From NCBI GenBank assembly GCA_937911445.1, contig CALDQY010000155.1, positions 1-21,386 on the forward strand: a DNA stretch of 21,386 nucleotides, in the 5' to 3' direction. Positions 14,722 to 21,386 of the stretch are shown piece after piece (the first letter of the stretch is position 1; every line of letters begins with the position of its first letter). Position numbers and translations under genes: made by a program. This DNA comes from an uncultured Rhodobiaceae bacterium (GTDB lineage Archaea > Thermoplasmatota > Poseidoniia > Poseidoniales > Poseidoniaceae). Below the pieces are notes generated by a model. The model saw only the letters and a list, made by a program, of their open reading frames with translations. It made no database searches and was not told the DNA's origin.

Positions 14722-14729
14722 CTTCCTCC
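14722..14729 (-). promoter_or_regulatory. Ribosome binding site of the membrane TPR-like gene
   Basis: GGAGGAAG on the minus strand, 5-12 nt before the ATG at 14717, is a full Shine-Dalgarno match and fits internal translation in an rlmH-led transcript. Confidence 0.65.
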
Positions 14730-14753
14730 ATCTTTCTGTTGATTAGGATTCGC

Positions 14754-15176
14754 TCAAGCCTTGTGATACGATGTTCCTTTGATGATTTGGAATGCCCTGT
14801 ACAATTGCTCAAGGAACAACACTGCAGCAAACTCGTGTGGGAATGTCATATCTGAGAGTGAAATTCGAGGCAAGTGTTGTCCGAGGTTATTCCAGCCTTC
14901 TGCAGGACCAATCGCAACGTGTGTGTCGGATGCCTGAAGCGTCCAAGACTGAACCTTCTTGGAAAAATCAACCGATGTGAAGGTTGCGCCCCGTTCATCG
15001 AGGAGGAACAATTGCCCGTTCAATGATTCAAGTTTTGAAAGGTACTTTGGCAATTCATCGTTGTGGATATGCACGCTGATTCCAGCGTTCTGCAAACGTG
15101 CTTGATAGGATTCTGCAAGGGCTTTGAGAGATGAATCTTTCAACTTACCGTGGAGATGGAGATGGATTCGTCCCAT
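14754..15176 (-). CDS. rlmH: 23S rRNA (pseudouridine-N3)-methyltransferase RlmH-like (SPOUT)
   Basis: The 140-residue protein matches the RlmH branch of the SPOUT superfamily. RlmH methylates N3 of the pseudouridine in helix 69 of large-subunit rRNA, using S-adenosylmethionine on the assembled ribosome. LLDERGATFTSVDF (58-71), IGPAEGW (88-94) and the trefoil-knot C-terminal stretch MTFPHEFAAVLFLEQLYRAFQII (110-132), ending in SYHK, correspond to the SAM-binding knot and the terminal Tyr-His of the E. coli enzyme. The knot loop has IGPAEG where IGGPEG is usual. The ATG at 15176 gives the normal domain length; upstream extensions would add 22 unmatched residues. It leads a minus-strand run and is divergent from the unknown gene at 15248, across 71 bp. 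Confidence 0.88.
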   Translation of the reverse strand: MGRIHLHLHGKLKDSSLKALAESYQARLQNAGISVHIHNDELPKYLSKLESLNGQLFLLDERGATFTSVDFSKKVQSWTLQASDTHVAIGPAEGWNNLGQHLPRISLSDMTFPHEFAAVLFLEQLYRAFQIIKGTSYHKA

Positions 15177-15228
15177 GGTCGATCGAATGCCTTCTTGTTT
15201 TTCATCTTCATGCGAAAGATGAAAACGT

Positions 15229-15246
15229 AGGTGCGAAAACACACCT
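15229..15246 (+). promoter_or_regulatory. 5-bp hairpin covering AGGTG before the start at 15248
   Basis: AGGTG (15229-15233) pairs with CACCT (15242-15246) around an 8-nt loop, CGAAAACA, directly before the ATG. The AGGTG arm is complementary to the anti-Shine-Dalgarno end of 16S rRNA, so pairing might hide or reposition a ribosome site. The stem is short and may be chance. Confidence 0.3.
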
Positions 15247-15247
15247 C

Positions 15248-15583
15248 ATGGGTTGGTGGCCATTCGGTAAGAAATCACCAAACAGGCATCGAATCGATGA
15301 TCCTCTTCGCAAAGACACACGGCAGTGGCTCTCCGAACTTCGAGACGTCTGCGAGATGAATTTTGACAATCCGGAAGGAGCTCGCAGAGAAATCCGCCAA
15401 ATGCAAGTCAATTGGCATCAAGCCTACGCTGAGGGTACGCTGCCCGAGTACAACAGAGAGGGTCTTGAAAGTCGAGCCTATCGCTTACTTGCCTGCGCAG
15501 ACGATGAATGGATGGAATGGTTGGACAACGAAGAGTTTTGGAAACCCGGTTGGCGACCTGACCAAAGTGTTAACGAGGATTGA
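15248..15583 (+). CDS. Small hydrophilic protein of unknown function
   Basis: This 111-residue protein was not recognised. It begins MGWWPFGKKSPNRH, then has a mostly helical, charged body with DPLRKDTRQWLSELRDVC, NPEGARREIRQMQVN and a tryptophan-rich end (WMEWLDNEEFWKPGW). There is no signal peptide or membrane helix, so it is probably cytoplasmic. It heads a three-gene plus-strand unit, 26 bp before the GST-like gene. The ATG at 15248 is preferred to an upstream in-frame ATG at 15131, which would lie within the opposing rlmH gene. A small hairpin precedes the start (see the separate entry). Confidence 0.68.
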   Translation: MGWWPFGKKSPNRHRIDDPLRKDTRQWLSELRDVCEMNFDNPEGARREIRQMQVNWHQAYAEGTLPEYNREGLESRAYRLLACADDEWMEWLDNEEFWKPGWRPDQSVNED

Positions 15584-15609
15584 AGAAGGACGCTCAGGTG
15601 GGGTTAACC

Positions 15610-16299
15610 ATGAGCCAAGCGACGTTGCATGTGTTGCAAACGTGTCCGTTCTCGTGGAAGGTACGTGGACTCATCGAACATCTTGGACTCGATGTGGAAG
15701 AAATCCAAGTAAACGCAATGCGTACCAAAAAGGAACTTTCGTTCACAGATGGCTGGAATAAGGTCCCTGTCTTCACCGACGGTGACGGAGAAGTTGTCGT
15801 TGATTCGACGCCAATCATGAACTACATTGATGAGAAATACAACAAATCGACGCTTTCAAGCGAACAGGGTAGCGAGCGATACGACACGATGCTCGCCCAT
15901 GTTGATGAAGCCTGGAAACGAGCCACGATACCCATCCTCTACGGATCGCTTGGGGCTGCTCTGAGCACAACTCGACGTGTGTCAAAATTGGAAAAGTTTG
16001 GATTCATTTCCAGAAGGCTGTACGCATGGGCAGGTTTCCCCATCATGTGGGGCATCATTGCTCGAAAGCGTGTCAAGAAAGATGGGCGGACGCCGAAGAA
16101 ACTCTGGCACGATTTGCTCACGGAATACACCGCTTCCTTCGACGGACAATCCTACTTTGGTGGAGAGAAACCTAACCTTGTCGATTTTGCTGCCTTCGGA
16201 TATATGCGATCAATTTCTCCATTCAAGCAGTTCAAACTCCTTGAAGAACATGAGATGGGCATGAAGTGGTACGGATTGATGGAACAGCAGCTGAAGTGA
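15610..16299 (+). CDS. GST / prostaglandin-E-synthase-2-like thioredoxin-fold protein
   Basis: The 229-residue protein has an N-terminal thioredoxin/glutaredoxin-type domain: CPFS at 12-15, KVPVF with the cis-proline of the glutathione-site fold at 51-55, and DSTPIMNYIDE (65-75). A helical GST-C-like domain follows (GQSYFGGEKPNLVDFAAFGYM, about 185-205). The middle segment RVSKLEKFGFISRRLYAWAG resembles the insertion of membrane-associated prostaglandin E synthase-2 relatives. Only the first cysteine of the CxxC motif remains (Cys12, Ser15), so it may act as a monothiol or GSH-conjugating enzyme rather than a dithiol reductase. MGII archaea are not known to make glutathione widely, so the thiol partner is unclear. 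The ATG at 15610 has GGTGGGG about 8 nt upstream. The FGE-like gene starts 5 bp after its stop. Confidence 0.82.
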   Translation: MSQATLHVLQTCPFSWKVRGLIEHLGLDVEEIQVNAMRTKKELSFTDGWNKVPVFTDGDGEVVVDSTPIMNYIDEKYNKSTLSSEQGSERYDTMLAHVDEAWKRATIPILYGSLGAALSTTRRVSKLEKFGFISRRLYAWAGFPIMWGIIARKRVKKDGRTPKKLWHDLLTEYTASFDGQSYFGGEKPNLVDFAAFGYMRSISPFKQFKLLEEHEMGMKWYGLMEQQLK

Positions 16300-16303
16300 T
16301 TTC

Positions 16304-17167
16304 GTGGAAAACATCAATCTCAATGGTTTGGAATTCATCCCCATCGCTTCGGGTAGTTCATGGCTTGGAAGCGATCGCGGAGGCTGGATTTACGCAAGTC
16401 AACGGCCTCGATATGAGGTCCGATTACCCTCCTTCTACATCCTTCAACATCCATTGACACGCGGTCAAGTTGCAATGCTGCTGGGGGAGGCGGAGACCCC
16501 GGAGGGTGCTGAAGAACCGATGACTGGCCTCACAATCGATGAGATTGAATCTCTACAAGCGACAGTTCAGTCAGCCTTCGAATCGATAGAGAGGGAACAA
16601 TCATTGCAAGCACGATTGCCATCGTTTCCTGAGTGGAGCCACGCCTTTTCCAACATTGAACTTGAACCTGGTGTTGTTGAAATTCTCAGCGATGCTGCTG
16701 CAACGAGCCACCGTGGGGGAATGATGGACGGTCGACCACGCCCCGTTGAAACCGATGGCCCACTCCAGCATCATCGACTTGCAGTTGAAATGCATCCTCG
16801 AAAAACAGGAACGCATGCAACATCGAACATTCCAGTCGACCGCCCACTTCCAAACACCGTGGTACGATTCGTCCTCTCTCCGCCTCGAGTCGAACCTGCG
16901 CGTCGTGTTCCAATGAGTGCTGATGTCCTCGGCAACCTCCGTACTGAAATCATCTGTACAACGTTGCTTGGAATCATCCCTTCGTTCCTCATTCCAGTTC
17001 TACGCGGTTTTGGATCGTATGCCCTTGACGGTTGGGCCAATCTCTTGTTCGGAGGACTTGTTGCTGGGTTTGTTACAGGCGCCATTTGGCGTCCACGTCG
17101 ACCATCAATACCGTACGAAGATGGTGTTCAAGAATCGGATGGGCTGTTCGCCAATGTTTCCCAATAG
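16304..17167 (+). CDS. FGE/SUMF1-like domain protein with C-terminal membrane helices
   Basis: The 287-residue protein begins like formylglycine-generating enzyme and related FGE-sulfatase domain proteins: LEFIPIASGSSWLGSD (9-24), RPRYEVRLPSFYILQHPLTRGQV (34-56) and the landmark RLPSFPEWSHAF (104-115), which in FGE reads like RLPTEAEWEYA. Segments that usually hold the catalytic cysteines and the GNVWEW motif are not evident. The middle (about 125-190) is shortened and divergent, so catalysis on sulfatases is doubtful. The domain may serve binding only. Two C-terminal membrane segments (about 216-236 and 245-262) anchor it. The start is GTG at 16304, only 5 bp after the GST-like stop, indicating translational coupling. 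Its 3' end overlaps the opposing malic enzyme gene by 40 bp, the largest overlap in the window. Confidence 0.65.
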   Translation: MENINLNGLEFIPIASGSSWLGSDRGGWIYASQRPRYEVRLPSFYILQHPLTRGQVAMLLGEAETPEGAEEPMTGLTIDEIESLQATVQSAFESIEREQSLQARLPSFPEWSHAFSNIELEPGVVEILSDAAATSHRGGMMDGRPRPVETDGPLQHHRLAVEMHPRKTGTHATSNIPVDRPLPNTVVRFVLSPPRVEPARRVPMSADVLGNLRTEIICTTLLGIIPSFLIPVLRGFGSYALDGWANLLFGGLVAGFVTGAIWRPRRPSIPYEDGVQESDGLFANVSQ

Positions 17168-19446
17168 GAGTCTTTTCGCATCGAATCTGCGACGCAAATA
17201 GCTGCCATGTTAACGATGTGTCGTACACCATCTTGTCGAGCCACCAATTGAACAGGATGCTTCATTCCCTCGAGAATCGGCCCTGTCATCTCAGCATCTG
17301 CAAGTTGTTCAAGCATCTTGTACACGATGTTCGCAGAGGCCAGATTTGGTAACACCAAAACGTTTGCAGGACCTGTGAATTCCATGAATGGATATTCCTC
17401 TTGAACGTTTGAATCAAGCGCGGTATCCGCTTGCATCGGCCCATCGATAACCAGTGTTGGATCAAGGATGCGAGCCATTTCCACCGCTTCTTCAATTCGG
17501 TCACTCCGTTGCGCACGGGTGCTGCCGAAATTGGAAAACGAAAGCATGGCAACCTTTGGATCGACACCAAATCGACGAGCGACCTTTGCCGTTTGAACGG
17601 CAATTTCTGCGAGTGTTCTACTGTCCGGGTATACATTCACGGTTGCATCAGCAAGGAACAGAATCTTTCCTTTGATCGTGACCATGTAACAGCCAATGAG
17701 ACAATGGGCATCATCCGAGGCGCCAATGGTTTCCAACACTGGGCGAAGAACATCGCTGTAATTTCGACTCACACCGCCAACGAACCCGTCTGCATCTCCT
17801 GCTTGGACCATTTGACTTGCAAAGTAGGGTCGGCTCTTGAGCAATCGTGCAGCATCGACCTTTGTCACACCCTTTCGCTTTCGTCGCTCAAACAATGCAT
17901 CCGTGTAAGCACCTTTGCGGCGTTCATCGAAACGAGGGTCATAGCATTCGTAATCGAAGTTGAAATGCATCTCTTCCATCATTCGAGCAATTCTGTCGAT
18001 TGGACCTAGTAAGATTGGTTTGCAGATTTTCTGTTCAGCCAACTGGGCCGCTGCGCGAATAACCTTCTCGTTGTCACCTTCTGGGAACACAATACGCTTG
18101 TTTCGGCGACGAACTTGATTGATGATGCTTCGCATGATTGAATAGGTCATGCCCAAACGCGCTTCAAGATCTTCTCGATACGATTGGAGTGAAAATTCCT
18201 CGGGTGTCACCGATGCAATTCCTTCTTCGACGGCAGCCTGAGCAACGGCAGAAGCCTCCCAAATGAGTACTCGGCGATCAAATGGTTTCGGGATGATGTA
18301 CTCTGGTCCGTATTCCATAGTGGCGCCATCGTATGCTGCAGAGATGTAATCTGGAACGGGTTCTTTGGCAAGTTCTGCAAGGGAACGTGTTGCTGCCATT
18401 TTCATATTCTGTGTAATGTCGCGGGCTCGAACATCGAGCGCTCCACGGAAGATGTAAGGGAATCCGAGAACGTTGTTAACTTGGTTTGGATAATCGGAGC
18501 GTCCTGTTGCAATGATGGCATCGTTCCTTACCTCAAGAATCTCCTCGGGCATGATTTCTGGTGTGGGGTTTGCAAGAGCAAATACGATTGGTTTGTCCGC
18601 CATTGCCGCAACCATCTCTTGCGTGACGAGTCCGCCCTTGGATAAACCAAGGAGCACGTCGGCTCCTTTCATCGCATCGAGAAGTTGTCCATCATCGCAA
18701 TCAACTGCAAACTTTGCCTTGTATTGATTCAGTTCGCCTCGGTCGAGACGTCCCTTTGTGATGATGCCTTGGGAGTCGACCATCTTGATGTTCAATCGCT
18801 GAACGCCAAGTGCGACGTAGTGCTCTGCACATGCAAACGCAGATGCACCTGCACCCACGACAACGACCGAAATCTCATCCAGTTTCTTTTCTTGAAGTTC
18901 AACAGCATTCAACAATGCCGCACCCGAAATGATGGCAGTACCATGCTGATCGTCGTGCATGACAGGAATATCCGTTGCTTCTGCGATTCTGCGCTCGATT
19001 TCGAAGCATTCTGGAGCTTTGATGTCTTCAAGATTGATCCCTCCAAACGTTTTGGAAATGTTAACAACTGTCTGAATGAACTCCTCAGGATCGGTCACAT
19101 CGATTTCAATATCAAACACATCGATGTCTGCAAACGTTTTGAGCAACAACCCCTTTCCTTCCATGACTGGTTTGCTCGCTAGTGCTCCAATGTTACCAAG
19201 GCCGAGAACAGCTGTACCATTGGAGATGACAGCGACGAGATTTCCTTTTGATGTGTATCGGTACGCATCTTCTGGACGCTCAGCGATTTCAAGACAAGGG
19301 TATGCAACTCCTGGCGAATATGCGAGAGAAAGTTCGTGTGCTGTGGAATGTGGTTTTGTAGGTACAACCTTGATTTTTCCTTGAGGCGCTTCTTCATGGT
19401 AATCAAGAGCTTCCTTTCGAAGAAGTTGGTCTTTCTTGTCGTCCAT
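17128..19446 (-). CDS. maeB: Malic enzyme with C-terminal phosphotransacetylase-like domain (MaeB type)
   Basis: The 772-residue protein is a fused malic enzyme, which oxidatively decarboxylates malate to pyruvate with reduction of NAD(P). Malic-enzyme marks are AYSPGVA (42-48), EGKGLLLKT with Lys98 or Lys103 in the catalytic loop, NLEDIKAPECFEIE (138-151), MHDDQHGTA (163-171), the NAD(P) Rossmann loop VVVVGAGASAF (194-204) and LANPTPEIMP (291-300). The linker is followed from about 450 by a PTA-like domain: RIVFPEGDNEK, VGGVSRNYSDVLRP and FSNFGS. In MaeB enzymes this domain usually lacks phosphotransacetylase activity and binds acetyl-CoA as a regulator. Length compares with 759 for E. coli MaeB. 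The ATG at 19446 is favoured by AGGGGAACG close upstream; longer starts would overlap the pyruvate kinase gene. Confidence 0.95.
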   Translation of the reverse strand: MDDKKDQLLRKEALDYHEEAPQGKIKVVPTKPHSTAHELSLAYSPGVAYPCLEIAERPEDAYRYTSKGNLVAVISNGTAVLGLGNIGALASKPVMEGKGLLLKTFADIDVFDIEIDVTDPEEFIQTVVNISKTFGGINLEDIKAPECFEIERRIAEATDIPVMHDDQHGTAIISGAALLNAVELQEKKLDEISVVVVGAGASAFACAEHYVALGVQRLNIKMVDSQGIITKGRLDRGELNQYKAKFAVDCDDGQLLDAMKGADVLLGLSKGGLVTQEMVAAMADKPIVFALANPTPEIMPEEILEVRNDAIIATGRSDYPNQVNNVLGFPYIFRGALDVRARDITQNMKMAATRSLAELAKEPVPDYISAAYDGATMEYGPEYIIPKPFDRRVLIWEASAVAQAAVEEGIASVTPEEFSLQSYREDLEARLGMTYSIMRSIINQVRRRNKRIVFPEGDNEKVIRAAAQLAEQKICKPILLGPIDRIARMMEEMHFNFDYECYDPRFDERRKGAYTDALFERRKRKGVTKVDAARLLKSRPYFASQMVQAGDADGFVGGVSRNYSDVLRPVLETIGASDDAHCLIGCYMVTIKGKILFLADATVNVYPDSRTLAEIAVQTAKVARRFGVDPKVAMLSFSNFGSTRAQRSDRIEEAVEMARILDPTLVIDGPMQADTALDSNVQEEYPFMEFTGPANVLVLPNLASANIVYKMLEQLADAEMTGPILEGMKHPVQLVARQDGVRHIVNMAAICVADSMRKDSYWETLANSPSDS

Positions 19447-19600
19447 TTCGTTCCCCTGAGTTCGACTTGAACGCATCAATGGTTTGAGTCTTCGCTCTTT
19501 ATTCCCATCATTTGAGAGGTTCTGAATGTTGATTGAAGCCACCGTTGACAATAGAAGAACTATTGAAGATACCCGATTGTGTTTATCTTGAGGGGAACGT
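19447..19600. promoter_or_regulatory. Divergent maeB-pyk control region with inverted AGGGGAACG
   Basis: This 154-bp spacer separates two divergent central-carbon genes. AGGGGAACG occurs at 19591-19599, one nt before the pyk ATG, and as its exact inverse (CGTTCCCCT) at 19449-19457, two nt before the maeB ATG. Both copies are in ribosome-site position. On the minus strand GGGAATAAAG (around 19496-19505) is a candidate TATA box for maeB. On the plus strand ACTATTGAAG (around 19559-19568) is a weak one for pyk. No other protein-coding signal is seen in the spacer. Confidence 0.5.
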
Positions 19601-21070
19601 ATGCGATCTCGAATTATTGCGACGATTGGACCTGCGAGTGATGATGTGGATACGCTAGCAGAGATGATGCAAGCGGGAATGAACATTGCACGACTCAATT
19701 ACTCTCATGGCGATTTCGAGGGTAAGGAACGAACGATTCGGAACATTCGAGATGCGGAGACAAAATCAGGCACGTACATCGGGCTGCTTGCAGATTTACC
19801 TGGCCCAAAACTCCGCTTGGGGCGTTTCGAAGGTGAAGTCGAATTGTTGCGGGGGGAACTCGTTGACCTCCATTGTGGCTACGCAGAAGGTTTGCCTCCA
19901 CAGAGCACCACCATTCTCGGCGAGATGGTCAAAACTTTACCCGTCGAATGGGATGGATTATCAAAAGATTTGCAGAAAGGAGATCCTGTCCTGCTTTCGG
20001 ATGGACTAATTCGTCTTGAAGTCCTCACTGCACCGGATTTTGAGGGTGAAATCGTTCGCTGTCGGGTTGAAGACGGTGGCATTCTCACCGAACGGAAAGG
20101 AATCAATGTTCCACGAACGCTTGTGAAACTCCCCGCAGTAGGCCCGCACGACTTGGATTGTCTCGACCATGCGCTTTCCCAGAACGTCGATTTTGTCGCC
20201 GTTTCTTATGTTCGGAGTGCTGCAGATTTGATTCCCGCCCGTGAGCGGATTGAGGCCGCAGGCGTCCATACTTGGATTGTAGCGAAGATTGAACATCCTG
20301 CTGCTCTTGAGGATCTCACTGCTATTGTCGAATCTGCTGATGTAGTCATGGTCGCTCGCGGAGATTTAGGGGTTGAAATCCCACTCGAAGAAGTTCCTGC
20401 TGCACAAGAGCGAATCGTTTCTGCATGCCTCGAACGAGGTACGCCTGTTGTTGTTGCAACGCAGATGTTGGAAAGCATGGTCAATCATGCTCGGCCAACT
20501 CGGGCAGAGGTTACAGATGTTGCTACAGCCATCCGACAGCACGTAAGCGCAGTGATGTTATCTGGTGAGACCGCAAGTGGTCAGCATCCTGTAAAAGCTG
20601 TTGAAACGATGGCGCGTATTGCTGAAACTGTTGAACAATCGACGAAGGGTTTGCCCGACCCCCCTGCACTGGCCGCCTATGTCTCAACTCGTGTGATTGC
20701 CGGTGCTGCAATCGAAATCGCACGTGAAACCGATGCAAAGCATCTCATCGTTGGTACAGAACATGGTAACGCAGCACGTTTAATGGCTGCTCACCGACCT
20801 CGAATACCCATTTACGCGATGACAAATCGTATCCGGGCTGCCCGACGTACGACGATTCTTCCTGGAGTTGAGTCACTCATTGTTGAAGAACAATCTCGTG
20901 CTCGTTCAACCGTTGCTGAAGCAGTCAAACAGTTGTATGAAGTGAAAAAGATACGCCCTCATGACACGATTGTTGCTATTTCTGGATCGCCCAAGGCTAT
21001 CTCTGGAAGAACCTCGACCATTCGACTGCTTTTCATCAATGAGCAAGGTGAACTGTCCGATTTGGAATGA
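19601..21070 (+). CDS. pyk: Pyruvate kinase
   Basis: The 489-residue enzyme makes ATP and pyruvate from ADP and phosphoenolpyruvate, the last step of glycolysis. The N-terminal ATIGPAS, and RLNYSHG (31-37, with the substrate-binding Arg31), match the family. LLADLPGPKLRLG (62-74) follows, and a B domain lies at about 75-165. Lys219 in the WIVAKIEHPAALE stretch is the catalytic lysine, followed by Glu221. GDLGVEIPLE (244-253) binds metal and substrate, and ATQMLESM (266-273) and PTRAEVTDVATAI (279-291) complete the active site. The C-terminal domain (about 340-489) is the usual allosteric alpha-beta domain. Position 222 is His where Asn is commonest, and the K+-site Thr in the ADLPGPK loop is Leu, so K+ independence is possible. 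The start has AGGGGAACG just upstream. It is divergent from maeB. Confidence 0.97.
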   Translation: MRSRIIATIGPASDDVDTLAEMMQAGMNIARLNYSHGDFEGKERTIRNIRDAETKSGTYIGLLADLPGPKLRLGRFEGEVELLRGELVDLHCGYAEGLPPQSTTILGEMVKTLPVEWDGLSKDLQKGDPVLLSDGLIRLEVLTAPDFEGEIVRCRVEDGGILTERKGINVPRTLVKLPAVGPHDLDCLDHALSQNVDFVAVSYVRSAADLIPARERIEAAGVHTWIVAKIEHPAALEDLTAIVESADVVMVARGDLGVEIPLEEVPAAQERIVSACLERGTPVVVATQMLESMVNHARPTRAEVTDVATAIRQHVSAVMLSGETASGQHPVKAVETMARIAETVEQSTKGLPDPPALAAYVSTRVIAGAAIEIARETDAKHLIVGTEHGNAARLMAAHRPRIPIYAMTNRIRAARRTTILPGVESLIVEEQSRARSTVAEAVKQLYEVKKIRPHDTIVAISGSPKAISGRTSTIRLLFINEQGELSDLE

Positions 21071-21096
21071 TGCTTTGTTCTATCAACGACACAGGG

Positions 21097-21106
21097 CCTT
21101 TATGTA
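21097..21106 (+). promoter_or_regulatory. TATA-like box of the last gene
   Basis: CCTTTATGTA is centred about 27 nt before the ATG at 21129, consistent with a leaderless transcript. No ribosome site lies between. Confidence 0.4.
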
Positions 21107-21128
21107 GTGAAGTGATTGCATCAATAGT

Positions 21129-21386
21129 ATGAGCAACCGCTATGTCGACCATCGAGGAGCAAAAAAAGCCCTCTTTTTGACCTCGTTGATGCTTCTTGCA
21201 TCATGGTCTGTTGTGCTCGTAGGTGTACCGATTGCATCTGCTCACGAAACGGACGATGTTGTCTCGTGGCCTCTTTCTGGCTCGAACGATACTGGTTGGG
21301 TTCAGTTGGATGCAATCGTGGGTAACGACCCGATTCTCTCTAGTCAGGCAACAGCTGATTGGGTTCTCGAATTCGCACCTGGTGCA
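21129..21386 (+). CDS. Secreted or surface protein, 5' part only (runs off window)
   Basis: An open frame of 86 codons runs from the ATG at 21129 to the window edge without a stop. The product begins with a basic N-terminus (MSNRYVDHRGAKK) and a hydrophobic signal (about 14-35). A likely cleavage site follows VPIASA (after Ala38), and then the acidic mature start HETDD. The visible mature part (VSWPLSGSNDTGWVQLDAIV) looks like the first strands of a beta-rich extracellular domain and has Asn-Asp-Thr as a possible glycosylation site. The family cannot be assigned from this fragment. The gene is 58 bp after pyk and has its own TATA-like box, so it is probably a separate transcript. Confidence 0.7.
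   Translation, partial: MSNRYVDHRGAKKALFLTSLMLLASWSVVLVGVPIASAHETDDVVSWPLSGSNDTGWVQLDAIVGNDPILSSQATADWVLEFAPGA

Noticed and set aside
19447..19698. N-terminal extension of the malic enzyme frame up to 19698
   Set aside because: It would overlap the pyruvate kinase gene, includes no malic-enzyme motif and ignores the AGGGG site at 19446.
1..21386. CRISPR arrays, insertion sequences, phage or integrase genes
   Set aside because: No direct-repeat series, terminal inverted repeats or transposase/integrase motifs were found on reading either strand; the packed housekeeping content argues for ordinary chromosome.

Overview
The window looks like part of an archaeal chromosome, most probably a marine Euryarchaeota/Thermoplasmatota lineage of the Marine Group II (Poseidoniales) type. 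Supporting signs are an archaeal-type initiator tRNA, a RadA recombinase rather than RecA, several TATA-like boxes about 23-27 nt upstream of start codons (leaderless transcripts), other genes with GGAGG/AGGGG ribosome sites, acidic proteins and secreted PKD-like or lipoprotein-type products. The lineage is an inference from gene content and style; no marker was compared with a database.

Layout. Positions 1-77 hold an initiator tRNA-Met on the minus strand. A secreted lipoprotein, radA and ftsZ follow on the plus strand. Then come a secreted CxCH (Reeler-like) protein on minus, an acidic protein of unknown function on plus and an OsmC-type peroxide protein on minus. NADP-type isocitrate dehydrogenase and a small SAM methyltransferase form a two-gene plus-strand unit. 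A very large (1129-residue) helical-repeat protein ending in an intact PIN nuclease domain lies on minus at 6882-10271. It is followed by a four-helix membrane protein with histidines, a DHH/DHHA1 phosphoesterase and an Ap4A-type Nudix hydrolase. A minus-strand run (15176 down to 12334) encodes RlmH, a membrane protein with a TPR-like tail, a small two-helix membrane protein, a DUF2203 protein and a PduO-type cobalamin adenosyltransferase. A three-gene plus-strand unit (15248-17167) encodes an unknown protein, a GST/prostaglandin-E-synthase-2-like protein and a degenerate formylglycine-generating-enzyme-like protein with membrane helices. The window closes with a divergent pair, malic enzyme-PTA fusion and pyruvate kinase, and the 5' part of another secreted protein.

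How the genes fit together. Isocitrate dehydrogenase, malic enzyme and pyruvate kinase are central carbon enzymes; the last two act on pyruvate and face each other across a 154-bp spacer with near-identical start regions. RadA and FtsZ are core information and division genes. The genome is tightly packed: there is no gene-free stretch above 155 bp, and all six convergent gene pairs abut or overlap at their stop codons. No CRISPR array, insertion sequence, integrase or phage gene was seen. The most unusual gene is the helical-repeat/PIN protein, a candidate RNA-processing or RNA-decay nuclease with a large recognition scaffold and an Arg/Gly-rich patch.
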